25,984 nucleotides of DNA from Firmicutes bacterium CAG:582 (GCA_000435515.1 FR884150.1:1-25984), one strand, 5' to 3'; positions 6,293 to 15,123 are shown, numbered from the stretch's first letter. The notes: generated by a model from the letters alone, not told the origin. Made by a program: numbers and translations.

Positions 6293-6350
6293 ATTATAGA
6301 GTAATAAAAAATAAAAAGTAAGTATGCACTTTTTTGTTAGATACTTACTT
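6293..6350 (-). promoter_or_regulatory. Promoter with inverted-repeat operator before the MBL-fold gene
   Basis: TATAAT (6293-6298) with TTACTT (6316-6321) at 17-bp spacing on the minus strand. Perfect 10-bp inverted repeats AAGTAAGTAT (6316-6325) and ATACTTACTT (6341-6350), spaced by 15 bp, begin on the -35. The core AGTAAGTATGCAC matches the HxlR-operon promoter at 5387-5399 except for one C/T difference, and in both the -35 is formed by the motif itself. Confidence 0.7.
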
Positions 6351-6657
6351 CTTGGTATAAATTTAATAAAAATGAGTATTTATAGTTTAAATAAAAAAAT
6401 GATAGCTAATCAAAAAGTACTATAATCACATTTGTATATGTTGAACTAATATATTGGTTAGTTAACACCATGTAGATAATTCATTCAAAATATAGTCTAA
6501 AATAATATAAAAGAATTTGTAAAAAAGTTGTTTTAGTCAAAAATCATTAATTATTTTGGTAAAGACATTCAAAAAGAAAAGACAATTCTAATTATTATGA
6601 CATCTTTAAAAGTTACTTTATTCAAAATTTTGGGAATCTTGGTTAACTAACTATGCT
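6351..6657. other. Intergenic stretch without a recognisable gene
   Basis: About 300 bp, very AT-rich, holding no open frame with an RBS. A 10-bp inverted pair, GTTAGTTAAC (6457-6466) and GTTAACTAAC (6642-6651), brackets much of it but is too short to call a mobile element. Confidence 0.5.
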
Positions 6658-7587
6658 TTAAATTTTATTATAGAATCTAGTGCATATGGGTTGATGACTA
6701 ATTTTTTCCTCAGTGCAATGATAAATAACATTCGCTCTAAATTCTTCTAATTTATCTTCCATATCATCACAAAAGCTTGCATAGATAATATACCATTCAC
6801 TATTTTCGTCAACTTCTTTCTCTATTCTGAATAAGTTTTTTTGATATTCTAGCAGAATGCTTAATAAAACATCTATTCTATTAGCTTCACCATTATGATA
6901 AAGTTCAAAATGGTAACATACTTTTTCTTTCAAATCATTATACATATTACGTAATGGTTCATAAATATCACGATATATTTTTAAACACTGTTTTTTGCCT
7001 GAAAAAAATTGTACATCCCCCAATAAATTATTCATCTCTAAAAAAGAATAATTATTAATATTTAAATATTGGTATATTATTTTTTCTAAATTTTCTAATA
7101 CTCGTTTTCTTTCAGTTTCTATTAAAAGATTTATGTATTCCTTTGTTTCTTTTTTAGACATATTTTTCAATTTGTTTTTATAATTTTCAAAAAAATACTC
7201 ATAAAGTTTATCATATGCCTCGCGTTTGTTTCCAAATAAAATATTATCCTTTTTAGTTTGGCTAAATTGCCATTCATTTATGTAGTCTATTAGTAAATTA
7301 TCATCAATATTGGAAAGTAATGGCTCTATTTTATGTATTTGTATATTTAAATTTCTACTTTCGTTCCATATTTTTTCTAGAAGTTGGGTTTTAGCAACTT
7401 TATATTCCGCTATTGATATTAAGAATACTACAAAAGAGCTTCCAAACATTCCTAAAGAAATATTATAAATATATTCGTACCATAAATTTTCAAAGTATTT
7501 ATTTAAAATGAAAAAAGCAGTAAAAAATATAAGTGTTACCATGGATATTGCAATAGATAATTTCAAAGTTTCACATTTTGTTTTCAT
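6658..7587 (-). CDS. Two-TM membrane protein with large cytoplasmic helical domain, unknown function
   Basis: I do not recognise this 309-aa protein. The N-terminus holds two membrane segments (about 9-30, SIAISMVTLIFFTAFFILN, and about 40-60, NISLGMFGSSFVVFLISIA). About 245 residues follow, rich in Lys, Glu, Asn and aromatics and predicted helical, with coiled-coil-like stretches (KNKLKNMSKKETKEYINLL). With a short outer loop between the two segments, the C-terminal domain should face the cytoplasm. No catalytic motif is evident. The ATG has TTTGGAGATG upstream. It is a single gene with sizeable gaps on both sides. It could be a stress or phage-response membrane sensor, but nothing in the sequence shows this. 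Confidence 0.7.
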   Translation of the reverse strand: MKTKCETLKLSIAISMVTLIFFTAFFILNKYFENLWYEYIYNISLGMFGSSFVVFLISIAEYKVAKTQLLEKIWNESRNLNIQIHKIEPLLSNIDDNLLIDYINEWQFSQTKKDNILFGNKREAYDKLYEYFFENYKNKLKNMSKKETKEYINLLIETERKRVLENLEKIIYQYLNINNYSFLEMNNLLGDVQFFSGKKQCLKIYRDIYEPLRNMYNDLKEKVCYHFELYHNGEANRIDVLLSILLEYQKNLFRIEKEVDENSEWYIIYASFCDDMEDKLEEFRANVIYHCTEEKISHQPICTRFYNKI

Positions 7588-7849
7588 TATTCATCTCCAA
7601 ACTTTTAACATATGAAGTTAATTAAAATCCAATATAATTATACTATGAGTATATAAAATTTTCTATATTCTAATATTAAAACAAGGGAATATTATAAGCT
7701 TATTGTTTAACTGAATTAATCTGTTTTAATTGTAATTGAAAATAAAGAAAGCTTGGTTATTTCTAAAATTTTAAAGTAATTCATTGAAGTTGAGAATATT
7801 TCAAACAAATTCCAATCTTTAAAATAATTATATATGTATTGCATATGAA

Positions 7850-8425
7850 TTATTCCTCCCTATTTTTAATTGTATTTTTAATAACCATAAAAATGGTTGT
7901 AGAAAGCAGTATACCTAATGAATTTAAAATGATATCATTAAGATCAAAAGCTCTACCAAATATTGGCTGTAACACTTCAATAATTAAAGCCAATAATATT
8001 CCTTTTAAAATTGTATATTTCCATTTCGTATTTTTTTGTGATAATGGGTATAAGATACCAAATGGTAAAAACATTAAGATGTTACCAATTGTTTTTACAT
8101 TAACTCTATTTATAAAATCTAAAGTAAAATTAAAGTCGCCATTAAACCAGTTTATTGAATTTCCTGAATTCATATGATAAATGAATGAATACCATAACTC
8201 ATTCATTAAACCATGGCCAATAGTTAAACAAATAAGACCCGTAATATAACAAACAAAAATACATGAAAATATTTTTTGACTAACAGTTGTGGTTTTATCT
8301 TTTTTAAGTTTTATAAACCAATAAATTATTCCAACAAATAAACATATTGGTAATGCTTGTATAAAATAACCTATATATGTATTAAAGAAGAAATACTGAA
8401 AAGTCATATCCTTGGGAAAATACAT
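7850..8425 (-). CDS. VanZ-like family membrane protein
   Basis: The 191-aa protein has about five hydrophobic segments and the VanZ-family signature in its second half: NVKTIGNILMFLPFGILYPLS, a Trp/Lys turn (TKWKYTILKG), then ALIIEVLQPIFGRAFDLNDIILNSLGILLS with the typical Glu, Gln, Arg, Asp and Asn positions. VanZ-family proteins are small integral membrane proteins; VanZ itself gives low-level teicoplanin resistance by an unclear mechanism, and most homologues are uncharacterised. The ATG at 8425 is chosen because GAGAGG lies just upstream; the frame could extend 18 nt to a TTG that has no RBS. It lies 76 bp downstream of the lipoprotein gene on the same strand and may be co-transcribed with it. 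Confidence 0.85.
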   Translation of the reverse strand: MYFPKDMTFQYFFFNTYIGYFIQALPICLFVGIIYWFIKLKKDKTTTVSQKIFSCIFVCYITGLICLTIGHGLMNELWYSFIYHMNSGNSINWFNGDFNFTLDFINRVNVKTIGNILMFLPFGILYPLSQKNTKWKYTILKGILLALIIEVLQPIFGRAFDLNDIILNSLGILLSTTIFMVIKNTIKNREE

Positions 8426-8501
8426 TTTATCAAATCCTCTCAACCTAAATTAATATTTATTTTAAACAATGTTTAACTCTTTTTCAAAAAAGTTTATAAT
8501 C

Positions 8502-9170
8502 TTATACTTCATTCAATATTAATTTAGCATAAATATCATATTTATTAAAAGACTTATAATCTGTTGATAAAAATTCTTTATATTTTTCTATATAGTCAGA
8601 GGCTGATTCAAAATCATATTTAAAATTCGTATTTATTTCTCTGCATAATAATGCTTCAATATAATTTATTAAATCACTTTTATTGTTTTCATAAGATTGA
8701 ATTAAATCACTGAATGCATATCTGAATGTCTCTTCAGGTTTATCTAACAATTCCTCATAAATTTTTTGACTTGCTTTAATATAATCGAAAGGATTAGATG
8801 ACATTATGGGACCATTTTCAACAATAGAATTGATTTTTTTTAAAACATTGTTTTTTTCTGACGATTTTAATTCTATATTGGTTACACTAATTTGTGCTGG
8901 ATAGATCTCATTTATGTCACCTTCATAAGTTATTTTAACTACATCTCCAACATTACATGAATCAAAACCATCAACATAATCAATCTTAAATTTATCGCTT
9001 GACTTGTACTCGTCTTCACTTTCATTTGGACGTACAATCATAGATTTTTGTTCACATTCCACTATAGTTCCTTCAAAAGAATGAATATCAGTTGTTTTTT
9101 CTTTTGTAGAAGTACTACACCCAGTTAATAATAAAACTATAAGTCCACATATTAGTATTGTTTTTTTCAT
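8502..9170 (-). CDS. Lipoprotein with a small beta (DUF3221-like) domain
   Basis: The 222-aa product starts with a lipoprotein signal peptide: MKKT, a hydrophobic core LICGLIVLLLTG and the lipobox Cys at residue 18 (LLTGC), so it should be anchored to the outer face of the membrane. Residues about 30-105 (FEGTIVECEQKSMIVRPNESEDEY ... VGDVVKITYEGDINEIYPAQISVTNIEL) look like a small OB-type beta domain as in DUF3221/YobA-like lipoproteins. The remaining 115 residues are helical and unassigned. A good AAGGAG precedes the ATG. The VanZ-like gene follows in the same direction. The lipoprotein call is firm; the domain call is tentative. Confidence 0.8.
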   Translation of the reverse strand: MKKTILICGLIVLLLTGCSTSTKEKTTDIHSFEGTIVECEQKSMIVRPNESEDEYKSSDKFKIDYVDGFDSCNVGDVVKITYEGDINEIYPAQISVTNIELKSSEKNNVLKKINSIVENGPIMSSNPFDYIKASQKIYEELLDKPEETFRYAFSDLIQSYENNKSDLINYIEALLCREINTNFKYDFESASDYIEKYKEFLSTDYKSFNKYDIYAKLILNEV

Positions 9171-9339
9171 AATTTCTCCTTTTTTCAGCTGCTTTTATTT
9201 AACAATCGAACAATATCCATTGCTGTTTTTTCAGTATAAATAATTTTCAATGATTCTTGCCAAACTTACATATACCTGTATTTTTTTCATATGTTTAATG
9301 AATTTATTACAAATAATTTAATTTTGTTAATAACTATAT

Positions 9340-9843
9340 TCATTCTATAAATATTTTCTTTTTTATATCTAAATTATAAAAAGCTATAGCATTTGATATT
9401 ATCAAGGCAATATCTGTAATAGAACTTACATATGCTTTAACAAAAATGTCATAAATAAACCACAAAATAAATACCAAGATAGAAAATAATCTGATATTTT
9501 TTTCTATCTTATTCCAAGTTACTATTGTATAAGTTAAAGCTGCTATTAAAGGAATAATGCTCATAAAACCATTATATGTAATCAAACTACTTATCGTATA
9601 TAAAATCAAAAATAATATTAGAAAAAAGCGATTATTTGTTTTTGAAAAAGTATAAGCTCTAGTTGCTCCTAATAAACTTATTAAACTTCCTGTATAAGCT
9701 CCTAATAAGAAATATTGTAATATATCAAAAGAACTATCCAATACCTGAAAGAATAAAATTTGCTTTCTGTTTCTTTGCCAAAAACTAAATAATAAACATA
9801 ACGATGAAAGAAAAGCAAATATCTGTGCTAATATAAAATCCAT
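9340..9843 (-). CDS. YgjV-family inner membrane protein
   Basis: This 167-aa polytopic membrane protein has about five to six hydrophobic segments. The N-terminus (AQIFAFLSSLCLLFSFWQRNRKQILFFQVLDSSFDILQYFLLGAYTGSLISLLGATRAYTF) follows the YgjV pattern: a first helix, a short Lys/Arg-rich turn, the Q(V/L) helix, the LLGAYTG motif and an Arg-containing helix. The family is widespread and functionally uncharacterised. Two ATGs are possible. The one at 9843 has AGGA at 8-nt spacing, whereas the one at 9849 would sit almost on top of it, so 9843 is preferred. The gap downstream to the lipoprotein gene (about 170 bp) holds no clear terminator. Confidence 0.8.
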   Translation of the reverse strand: MDFILAQIFAFLSSLCLLFSFWQRNRKQILFFQVLDSSFDILQYFLLGAYTGSLISLLGATRAYTFSKTNNRFFLILFLILYTISSLITYNGFMSIIPLIAALTYTIVTWNKIEKNIRLFSILVFILWFIYDIFVKAYVSSITDIALIISNAIAFYNLDIKKKIFIE

Positions 9844-9903
9844 ATTCATCTTCCTATCTAATTCAACAAATTTGTAAGTGTCCTATAATTAAAATCTTAT
9901 CTT

Positions 9904-10122
9904 TCAATTAATGCTTATCAATTCAAGATACACATTTCTAATTTGATCTTCAGGGATTTTTAAATCTCTTAATATGGCATAGGCATATTCTATATTCATC
10001 TTTAAAAAACAGTCTTTTTCATTTAATATTTTCTTTATTATTTCATACTTTTTTAATTCTTTCGGATTTTCTTTATATTTTTCAATGTATTTTTCATTAA
10101 TATTTTTTAAATCTTCAATCAT
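9904..10122 (-). CDS. Small helical protein coupled to the transglutaminase-like gene
   Basis: The product is 72 aa, charged and probably all-helical, with many Lys and Glu in the first half (IEDLKNINEKYIEKYKENPKELKKYEIIKK). The second half is more hydrophobic (MNIEYAYAILRDLKIPEDQIRNVYLELIS). It matches no family I recognise. Its ATG overlaps the stop of the 576-aa gene upstream by 4 bp (ATGA), with the RBS GGAG lying inside that gene's last codons, so translation is coupled and the two products probably work together. A chaperone, inhibitor or immunity partner is possible on the basis of size and coupling only. Confidence 0.7.
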   Translation of the reverse strand: MIEDLKNINEKYIEKYKENPKELKKYEIIKKILNEKDCFLKMNIEYAYAILRDLKIPEDQIRNVYLELISIN

Positions 10123-11849
10123 TTTTTCAATTCTCCATTTTCATTTATACCTGGAATTCTTGGATCTTTTTCAAGAATATACTCAAATACTTTATCGTTA
10201 AATCTATTTTGTAGTTCTTCTTTGGTTATAGAAATAAGCTTACTATTCGGATTAAAATAATAATAGATATTTTGATTTGGCTTTTCTTGGAAACCTTGTT
10301 CATTCAATGTAAATATTGCACTTGCCATGGCAATCTTACTATCATCTATAGGAATATTATTTCTAACAATAGTAAAAGCAATATTCTTACCTATTTGTTC
10401 AGGAGTAAATAATATTTTTTCTAATTGTATGATATATGATAATGAATCAATTCCAACCATTTCAGTAGAATTTACCTTATCTATTAATATAGCTAATCTT
10501 TCATTTAAACTTATTTCTTGAATGTTATCTGTAGACTTAGAATATTCATCCAACAACTCATCTAAAGTTTGAGTATGTTCAACTTGAGAACTCTTAGTTA
10601 GTTTTTTTTCTTGACTAGCAATTAATTGATACATTCTACTAAGTGATTCTTTAAATTCTTGTTGAGTTTGCAAATTTCTATTAATACATTTTATCCCAAT
10701 TAAAGGTTGATTAAGTTTTGCTTGCGCAATGTCTCCTAAAAGAATTGACGTTACAGAATCGGCGGTGACTAAAAATTTTCCTGCTCTAAAATCTAAACTT
10801 ACATGAACAGATCCATAATCCTCATCAAACAAACTCTTATAATTACTACTAAAATGTATTCCTATTTTATCCAACAATTTTGTATATATCAAATTAAATT
10901 CATAACATACAACTCGGTTGTTTTCAAGTGTAACCGCCGAAACGTGTTCTGTATCCTTGTGTTTTATTGCGGCATATCCTTTTTGATTAACTGCATAATA
11001 TTCTTCATCATATGTCAATAACTTACACATTTTTATATAAATATAAATTGCCTTTTCTAAAAGTGTTGAATCTTTTGGTAATCCGCAAAAAATTTTGTTC
11101 TCTAAATCATTATCTATTTGAACATTTTGATATAGAGTATCAGTAGTTTCTAAATGTTTATTTATAGCTTGTAAATCTATTTTTTGTAATGACTTTATAC
11201 CATTATAATGATTAACAATAATATCAGGTAGCAAATATTCTTCTAATATTTCATTTTCTCTAAAAAAATTAAATGCCGCATAGATAAAATTTTCTCTTTT
11301 AACTCCATTTATCTCTTGTATTTCTACATTTGAACATAGATTGTCAAATTGATCGTTAGGTAATTGCATAAAAGATATAATTTGCTCAACAGGAATAGAA
11401 TATTCAGTTCCATCGATATTTATATTGTAATTATCTTCTTTTAGTTCCTCTAAAAATATTTTAAAAGAAATACTATTTCTTAACCTATTTAACCTTTCTT
11501 GCTCTACTTGATTTAATATTATTTGCCCCGATGACACAAGATGTTCAATAGCTTTTATAATAGTATTTTTTTTATAATGAACTAGGGATCCTGTATCTCC
11601 ATTTATAATGTAAGTAACTTGAAAGGTATTTATATCACCTTTAAAGTATTTTAATGCATATTCAAAATATAGATCATTATTTAAAATTCTTTTTAAAAAT
11701 TCAATTGAAACATTTTGATTATCAATATTGATCTTATCACCATTTTTTAATTTTTCTACATCTTCTTTTGATGTGAAAATTGTATATTTTGCTAATTCTT
11801 TTAAGTATGGATATTTTTCTATATCTTGTTCAATTATTAAATCTTCCAT
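10119..11849 (-). CDS. Large protein with a transglutaminase-like cysteine catalytic core
   Basis: The 576-aa product has no signal peptide. Residues 260-370 carry what looks like a transglutaminase-fold core: VVCYEFNLIYTKLLDKIGI (Cys315 at the start of a helix), SVHVSLDF (His349) and FLVTADSVTS (Asp364), the usual Cys-His-Asp order and spacing. A helical segment (ALEKAIYIYIKMCKLLTYD-type, about 262-281) precedes the Cys, as in microbial transglutaminase-like proteases. The N-terminal 250 residues and the C-terminal 200 residues are unassigned; the latter end in a charged segment with KDPRIPGINENG. The reaction could be proteolysis, amide transfer or deamidation. The ATG has GAGGAGAC upstream. 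It is coupled to the 72-aa gene downstream. The core assignment rests on motif spacing and is moderate. Confidence 0.6.
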   Translation of the reverse strand: MEDLIIEQDIEKYPYLKELAKYTIFTSKEDVEKLKNGDKINIDNQNVSIEFLKRILNNDLYFEYALKYFKGDINTFQVTYIINGDTGSLVHYKKNTIIKAIEHLVSSGQIILNQVEQERLNRLRNSISFKIFLEELKEDNYNINIDGTEYSIPVEQIISFMQLPNDQFDNLCSNVEIQEINGVKRENFIYAAFNFFRENEILEEYLLPDIIVNHYNGIKSLQKIDLQAINKHLETTDTLYQNVQIDNDLENKIFCGLPKDSTLLEKAIYIYIKMCKLLTYDEEYYAVNQKGYAAIKHKDTEHVSAVTLENNRVVCYEFNLIYTKLLDKIGIHFSSNYKSLFDEDYGSVHVSLDFRAGKFLVTADSVTSILLGDIAQAKLNQPLIGIKCINRNLQTQQEFKESLSRMYQLIASQEKKLTKSSQVEHTQTLDELLDEYSKSTDNIQEISLNERLAILIDKVNSTEMVGIDSLSYIIQLEKILFTPEQIGKNIAFTIVRNNIPIDDSKIAMASAIFTLNEQGFQEKPNQNIYYYFNPNSKLISITKEELQNRFNDKVFEYILEKDPRIPGINENGELKK

Positions 11850-12091
11850 ATTGTCTCCTCGTTAATTTAAAAATTATTTTATCTGAAAACTTTAGAGTTT
11901 TCAAATATCTTTTAAGGGTATTACTTTAACATATTTGCTTTTTATATTTGTATAGAATTAGATGTTTGAGCAGAGTTTTTATTTAACGTTTTACAAGAGC
12001 ATCTAGAATAACACTTTGCTTAACAAATATATTTTTACCTTATTCTATACCAAATTCAGCAACCAACCAGTTCTTTATTGCTTTTGTTATT

Positions 12092-13468
12092 TTATTTTTG
12101 TAAAATCACCCAATTATGACTTTCTTCAATTCCATATTTATTTTGATTATCACTGAAGATCACTTTAAAGCCTATTTTAGAAAGCATATCGATATAAGTT
12201 TTATAATCGTAATAACTCCACATCATTTCTTGGTTACAAAAGTTATCTTTATATTTTATTATACCAGCATCTTCATCTCTAAGGGTAAGAAGTAAAATTC
12301 CTTTATCATTTAAATGATTATAAATATTTTGAAGTATTTCTTCATGTTTTTCTCTTGGTAAGTGTAATAAAGAAAATAACATCATAATTAAATCATATTG
12401 TTTATCAATCTTATATGTTTCGATGTCTCCAACCAAATACGAAGCTGAAGCGTTTATCTTTTTTGCTTCATTGATATGTTTTTCGCAGAAATCTACACCT
12501 AAAAGATTAAATCCTTTAGAACAGAAATAATAATAATATGGATATCCATTTCCACAACCTAAATCTAAAACATTTCCATTCTTTGGAATTAAATCTATAA
12601 CTTTATCAAAAATCATTTTCTCAAACGGAAGTAAATCTCTTCTTCTATATTTTTCTAAATAATTATTTTGTTCATAGGAATCTTTAATTTTATTCTTCAT
12701 ATCGTTTGAATTTAATACACTTTCATCTAAATCAATAAATCCATTTCTGCTCCATAACCATAAAGCTGTATGAATATCTATTGGCTTATATTTAGTTCCT
12801 TTAAATAGTTTATTCCACTTATCAATTACAATTAATTGGACATCTGGACTTGTAAATTCTTTGTCACTGATAAGTCCAAGCTTATGAGTTGATTTTATAA
12901 CATGTGTATCAGGCGCAACAGTTAAGTTTTCTATGTTTGTATAGTTTCGGTCTGTATATTGATAAATCACATATAACCAATAATTGCATAATTTATTTCC
13001 TGAAAGATATGGGAATTTCTTTTTGTTCTTAACTTGGATAAAATCTCTTATTTTATCAACATCATTATCTAGCTCATCAAATAATTTTCTAATATCTCCA
13101 TCAAACAGTTCTACAAACGTTGAGCAAAGTTTTAACCATATCTCAGTTTGCTTTTGGCTTTGCAAAGCAACTTTATATTTAGTAAGTGCATATTGTACTT
13201 CTTCAAAATTTTTTTCTAAACAAAGTTGTGGATTAAATACAAACTTTGTTTGCTCATCATTATAAGTTTTTAAAGCATTTTCCCATAATGTGTAAGAATT
13301 TCTTTGATAATTAAGCGCCATTGGTAACGTAAAATATAAATAATTTTCTAATGATTTTCTTTCTAAACCTGGATTTGCATCTTCTGGCATAACTTCTCCA
13401 CCAAGTTTTCCTTGCTTCCACATTAAATATAATATATCAACTTTTTTTAAGATTTCTTTCTTATCCAT
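12092..13468 (-). CDS. HhH-glycosylase-like domain fused to a SAM-dependent methyltransferase
   Basis: The 458-aa product has two parts. Residues 285-458 are a class I methyltransferase: LDLGCGNG (301-308, motif I), GVDFCEKHINEAKK (324-337, acidic residue D326), LVGDIE (345-350) and the following MMLFSLLHL and ILLLTLRDED. The N-terminal 240 residues contain FPYLSGNKLCNYWL (152-165) and APDTHVIKSTHKLGL (185-199). These recall the helix-hairpin-helix lysine and the DTHV-R-RLGL segment of EndoIII/HhH-GPD base-excision glycosylases, but the pattern is loose and the role may differ. The middle also has HTALWLWSRNG (233-243). The ATG at 13468 has GGAGG 5 nt upstream; a TTG at 13480 is in frame but would overlap that site. 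The substrate is unknown, perhaps a nucleic acid. Confidence 0.75.
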   Translation of the reverse strand: MDKKEILKKVDILYLMWKQGKLGGEVMPEDANPGLERKSLENYLYFTLPMALNYQRNSYTLWENALKTYNDEQTKFVFNPQLCLEKNFEEVQYALTKYKVALQSQKQTEIWLKLCSTFVELFDGDIRKLFDELDNDVDKIRDFIQVKNKKKFPYLSGNKLCNYWLYVIYQYTDRNYTNIENLTVAPDTHVIKSTHKLGLISDKEFTSPDVQLIVIDKWNKLFKGTKYKPIDIHTALWLWSRNGFIDLDESVLNSNDMKNKIKDSYEQNNYLEKYRRRDLLPFEKMIFDKVIDLIPKNGNVLDLGCGNGYPYYYYFCSKGFNLLGVDFCEKHINEAKKINASASYLVGDIETYKIDKQYDLIMMLFSLLHLPREKHEEILQNIYNHLNDKGILLLTLRDEDAGIIKYKDNFCNQEMMWSYYDYKTYIDMLSKIGFKVIFSDNQNKYGIEESHNWVILQK

Positions 13469-13629
13469 GTAAGCCTCCAATAATTCAAGTAATTTTCTAA
13501 TAAAATTATATCAAAATTAACCTAAATATCATAGTTGATTGTAAAATAAATAAGAATAGATTCAAAAAAAAAGATGGTGCAAACTTTAATAGGTTTAACA
13601 AACTGCTTAATATATAAATTAATTTATAG

Positions 13630-14100
13630 CTATTCCGTAAAAGAACTAGGATGATAAGACTTTATACCTAAAGACTCGGCTTTTCTTAAAGCATCAAGTC
13701 TATCATCTACAAAGGCTACATCATTTACACTGATATTGTAATGTTTACAACACTCAAGTATTACTTCTGGTTTTAATGAAGTAGAATTTATAAAAAATAT
13801 ATGTTCCTTTCTAATGTTTGGATAATATTTTTCTAACCATCTATATTTTTGTTCAATTTCATTATTGGTTACAGCAGCTCCTAAAATAAAAATATTCTCA
13901 CTTTTTAAATTTTCAATTAGCTTTTGCATTGTTTTAAGAGGCCTTGCCTGAAAAAATAAATCGTTAAATAATAAGTCTTCAAGAGATTGACAACCAAGTT
14001 CAGAATCCCCACTTGCATATAATCTATCATTATATCGATATTCAGATAAAGTTCCATCTATATCAAAAAACACATATTTTTCTTTTAATTTTTCAATCAT
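13630..14100 (-). CDS. Small HAD-superfamily hydrolase
   Basis: The 156-aa product has the HAD nucleophile motif FFDIDGT (D13, D15), a motif II Thr in GAAVTNNE (T78), a lysine near SLKPEVIL (K110) and the acidic motif VAFVDDRLDALRKAE (D132, D133). There is only a small insertion between motifs I and II, so it lacks a large cap. Together with residues such as WLEKYYPNI this fits a 5'-nucleotidase-like or phosphoserine-phosphatase-like mini-HAD. The substrate cannot be assigned. AAGGAG precedes the ATG. It is divergent from the AraC-type regulator at 14291, with about 190 bp between them, so the regulator might control it, although no operator is evident. Confidence 0.85.
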   Translation of the reverse strand: MIEKLKEKYVFFDIDGTLSEYRYNDRLYASGDSELGCQSLEDLLFNDLFFQARPLKTMQKLIENLKSENIFILGAAVTNNEIEQKYRWLEKYYPNIRKEHIFFINSTSLKPEVILECCKHYNISVNDVAFVDDRLDALRKAESLGIKSYHPSSFTE

Positions 14101-14290
14101 ATTTACTCCTTCAAATTTTTATATTTCAAATAGCTTTCAGCAATTTACCAATTTTTACTTAAATTATACTTTTTTGCTATGTTTACTAGTAAAAATTCAA
14201 TATTTTTTATATTATCATTATATCATACTCTAATGAATTTATTTTAGGAAAATAATCATACATATGATAAAATGGTTATAGGTGATTACG

Positions 14291-15088
14291 TTGAATATTT
14301 ATAAGTGTTTAAATAAAATAACTGAATATATAGATAATAACTTAGAAAACAATATTGAATATGAAGTTTTAGCTAAAATGATGGGAGTAAATTCATACAC
14401 AATGCAAAGAATTTTTTCTTTAATAACTAATATTCCCCTTTCAGAATATATCAGAAAAAGACGTCTATCAAATGCTGGATTTGATTTATACAATAGCAAT
14501 ATGAAAGTTATCGATGTTGCTATTAAATACAATTATGAAAGTGCAACAGCTTTTTCAAGAGCTTTTGAAAATTTTCATGGTATTAAACCAAGTCAAGTAA
14601 CTAAACTTTCCAAGCTCAAAAATTTTCCAAGAATTATATTTAATGAAAACATAACTATAACTCAGGAGTTGGAATATAACATTATAAAAAAAGAAGAGTT
14701 TATATTTTATGCATTAGGTATTAAAACTGATAATAAAAAAATCGGAGAAGATGCTCCAAAATTTTTTATAGCTACTGAACTAAAATATAAAGAGAAATAT
14801 GGAGATATAAAATATGGTATGGTTACTTACAGTGATAATCTTCGTGAAAAGTGTAATGGTTACTATGTTCTTTATGAAACAAAAGTTAATGGCTTTAAAA
14901 AAGTAATTATTCCTGAAAGTAAGTATCTTATGTTTAGAATTAATTCCCAAAAAGCTAAAGATATTCAAGAGATGTCTCACCGCTTTTACTTAGAATTTTT
15001 ACCATCTTGCAAATATAACTTAAAGAATACTCCTGAATTGGAATATTATCATGATGGTGTAACTGATTTTTTAGTTCCAATATATTAA
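14291..15088 (+). CDS. AraC-family regulator with GyrI-like effector-binding domain
   Basis: The 265-aa product has an AraC-type double helix-turn-helix at about 8-105 (EVLAKMMGVNSYTMQRIFSLITNIPLSEYIRKRRLS ... VIDVAIKYNYESATAFSRAFENFHGIKPSQV). It is followed by a C-terminal GyrI-like (SOUL/BacR) effector domain (about 125-265) with KEEFIFYALG, YGMVTYSDN, GYYVLYETKV and a final ELEYYHDGVTDFLVPIY. This layout matches Rob/TetD-type regulators that bind small hydrophobic or cationic drugs. The TTG at 14291 is preferred as start because AGGTG lies at normal distance before it; the in-frame GTG at 14282 is part of that AGGTG. It has its own terminator. Targets are not visible. Confidence 0.85.
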   Translation: MNIYKCLNKITEYIDNNLENNIEYEVLAKMMGVNSYTMQRIFSLITNIPLSEYIRKRRLSNAGFDLYNSNMKVIDVAIKYNYESATAFSRAFENFHGIKPSQVTKLSKLKNFPRIIFNENITITQELEYNIIKKEEFIFYALGIKTDNKKIGEDAPKFFIATELKYKEKYGDIKYGMVTYSDNLREKCNGYYVLYETKVNGFKKVIIPESKYLMFRINSQKAKDIQEMSHRFYLEFLPSCKYNLKNTPELEYYHDGVTDFLVPIY

Positions 15089-15123
15089 ACTGACAAAAGT
15101 TGAAAACTAAAAGTCAGTTTTTT
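15087..15123 (+). terminator. Intrinsic terminator after the AraC-type gene
   Basis: An 8-bp stem, AAACTGAC (15087-15094) with GTCAGTTT (15113-15120), has an 18-nt loop and runs into a T tract. It starts inside the stop codon. Confidence 0.75.

Noticed and set aside
6457..6651. GTTAGTTAAC and GTTAACTAAC as terminal inverted repeats of a small mobile element
   Set aside because: Only 10 bp match, the matches do not extend, no target-site duplication is seen, and such AT-rich 10-mers arise by chance.
8462..8500. Hairpin AACTTTTTT/AAAAGAGTT as a terminator after the lipoprotein gene
   Set aside because: No T tract follows on the minus strand, and the VanZ-like gene may be co-transcribed.
9186..9266. 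Minus-strand frame VWQESLKIIYTEKTAMDIVRLLNKSS as a gene remnant before the lipoprotein gene
   Set aside because: Only 26 codons, closed by a stop just upstream, no start codon with an RBS and no family match; it could be chance.
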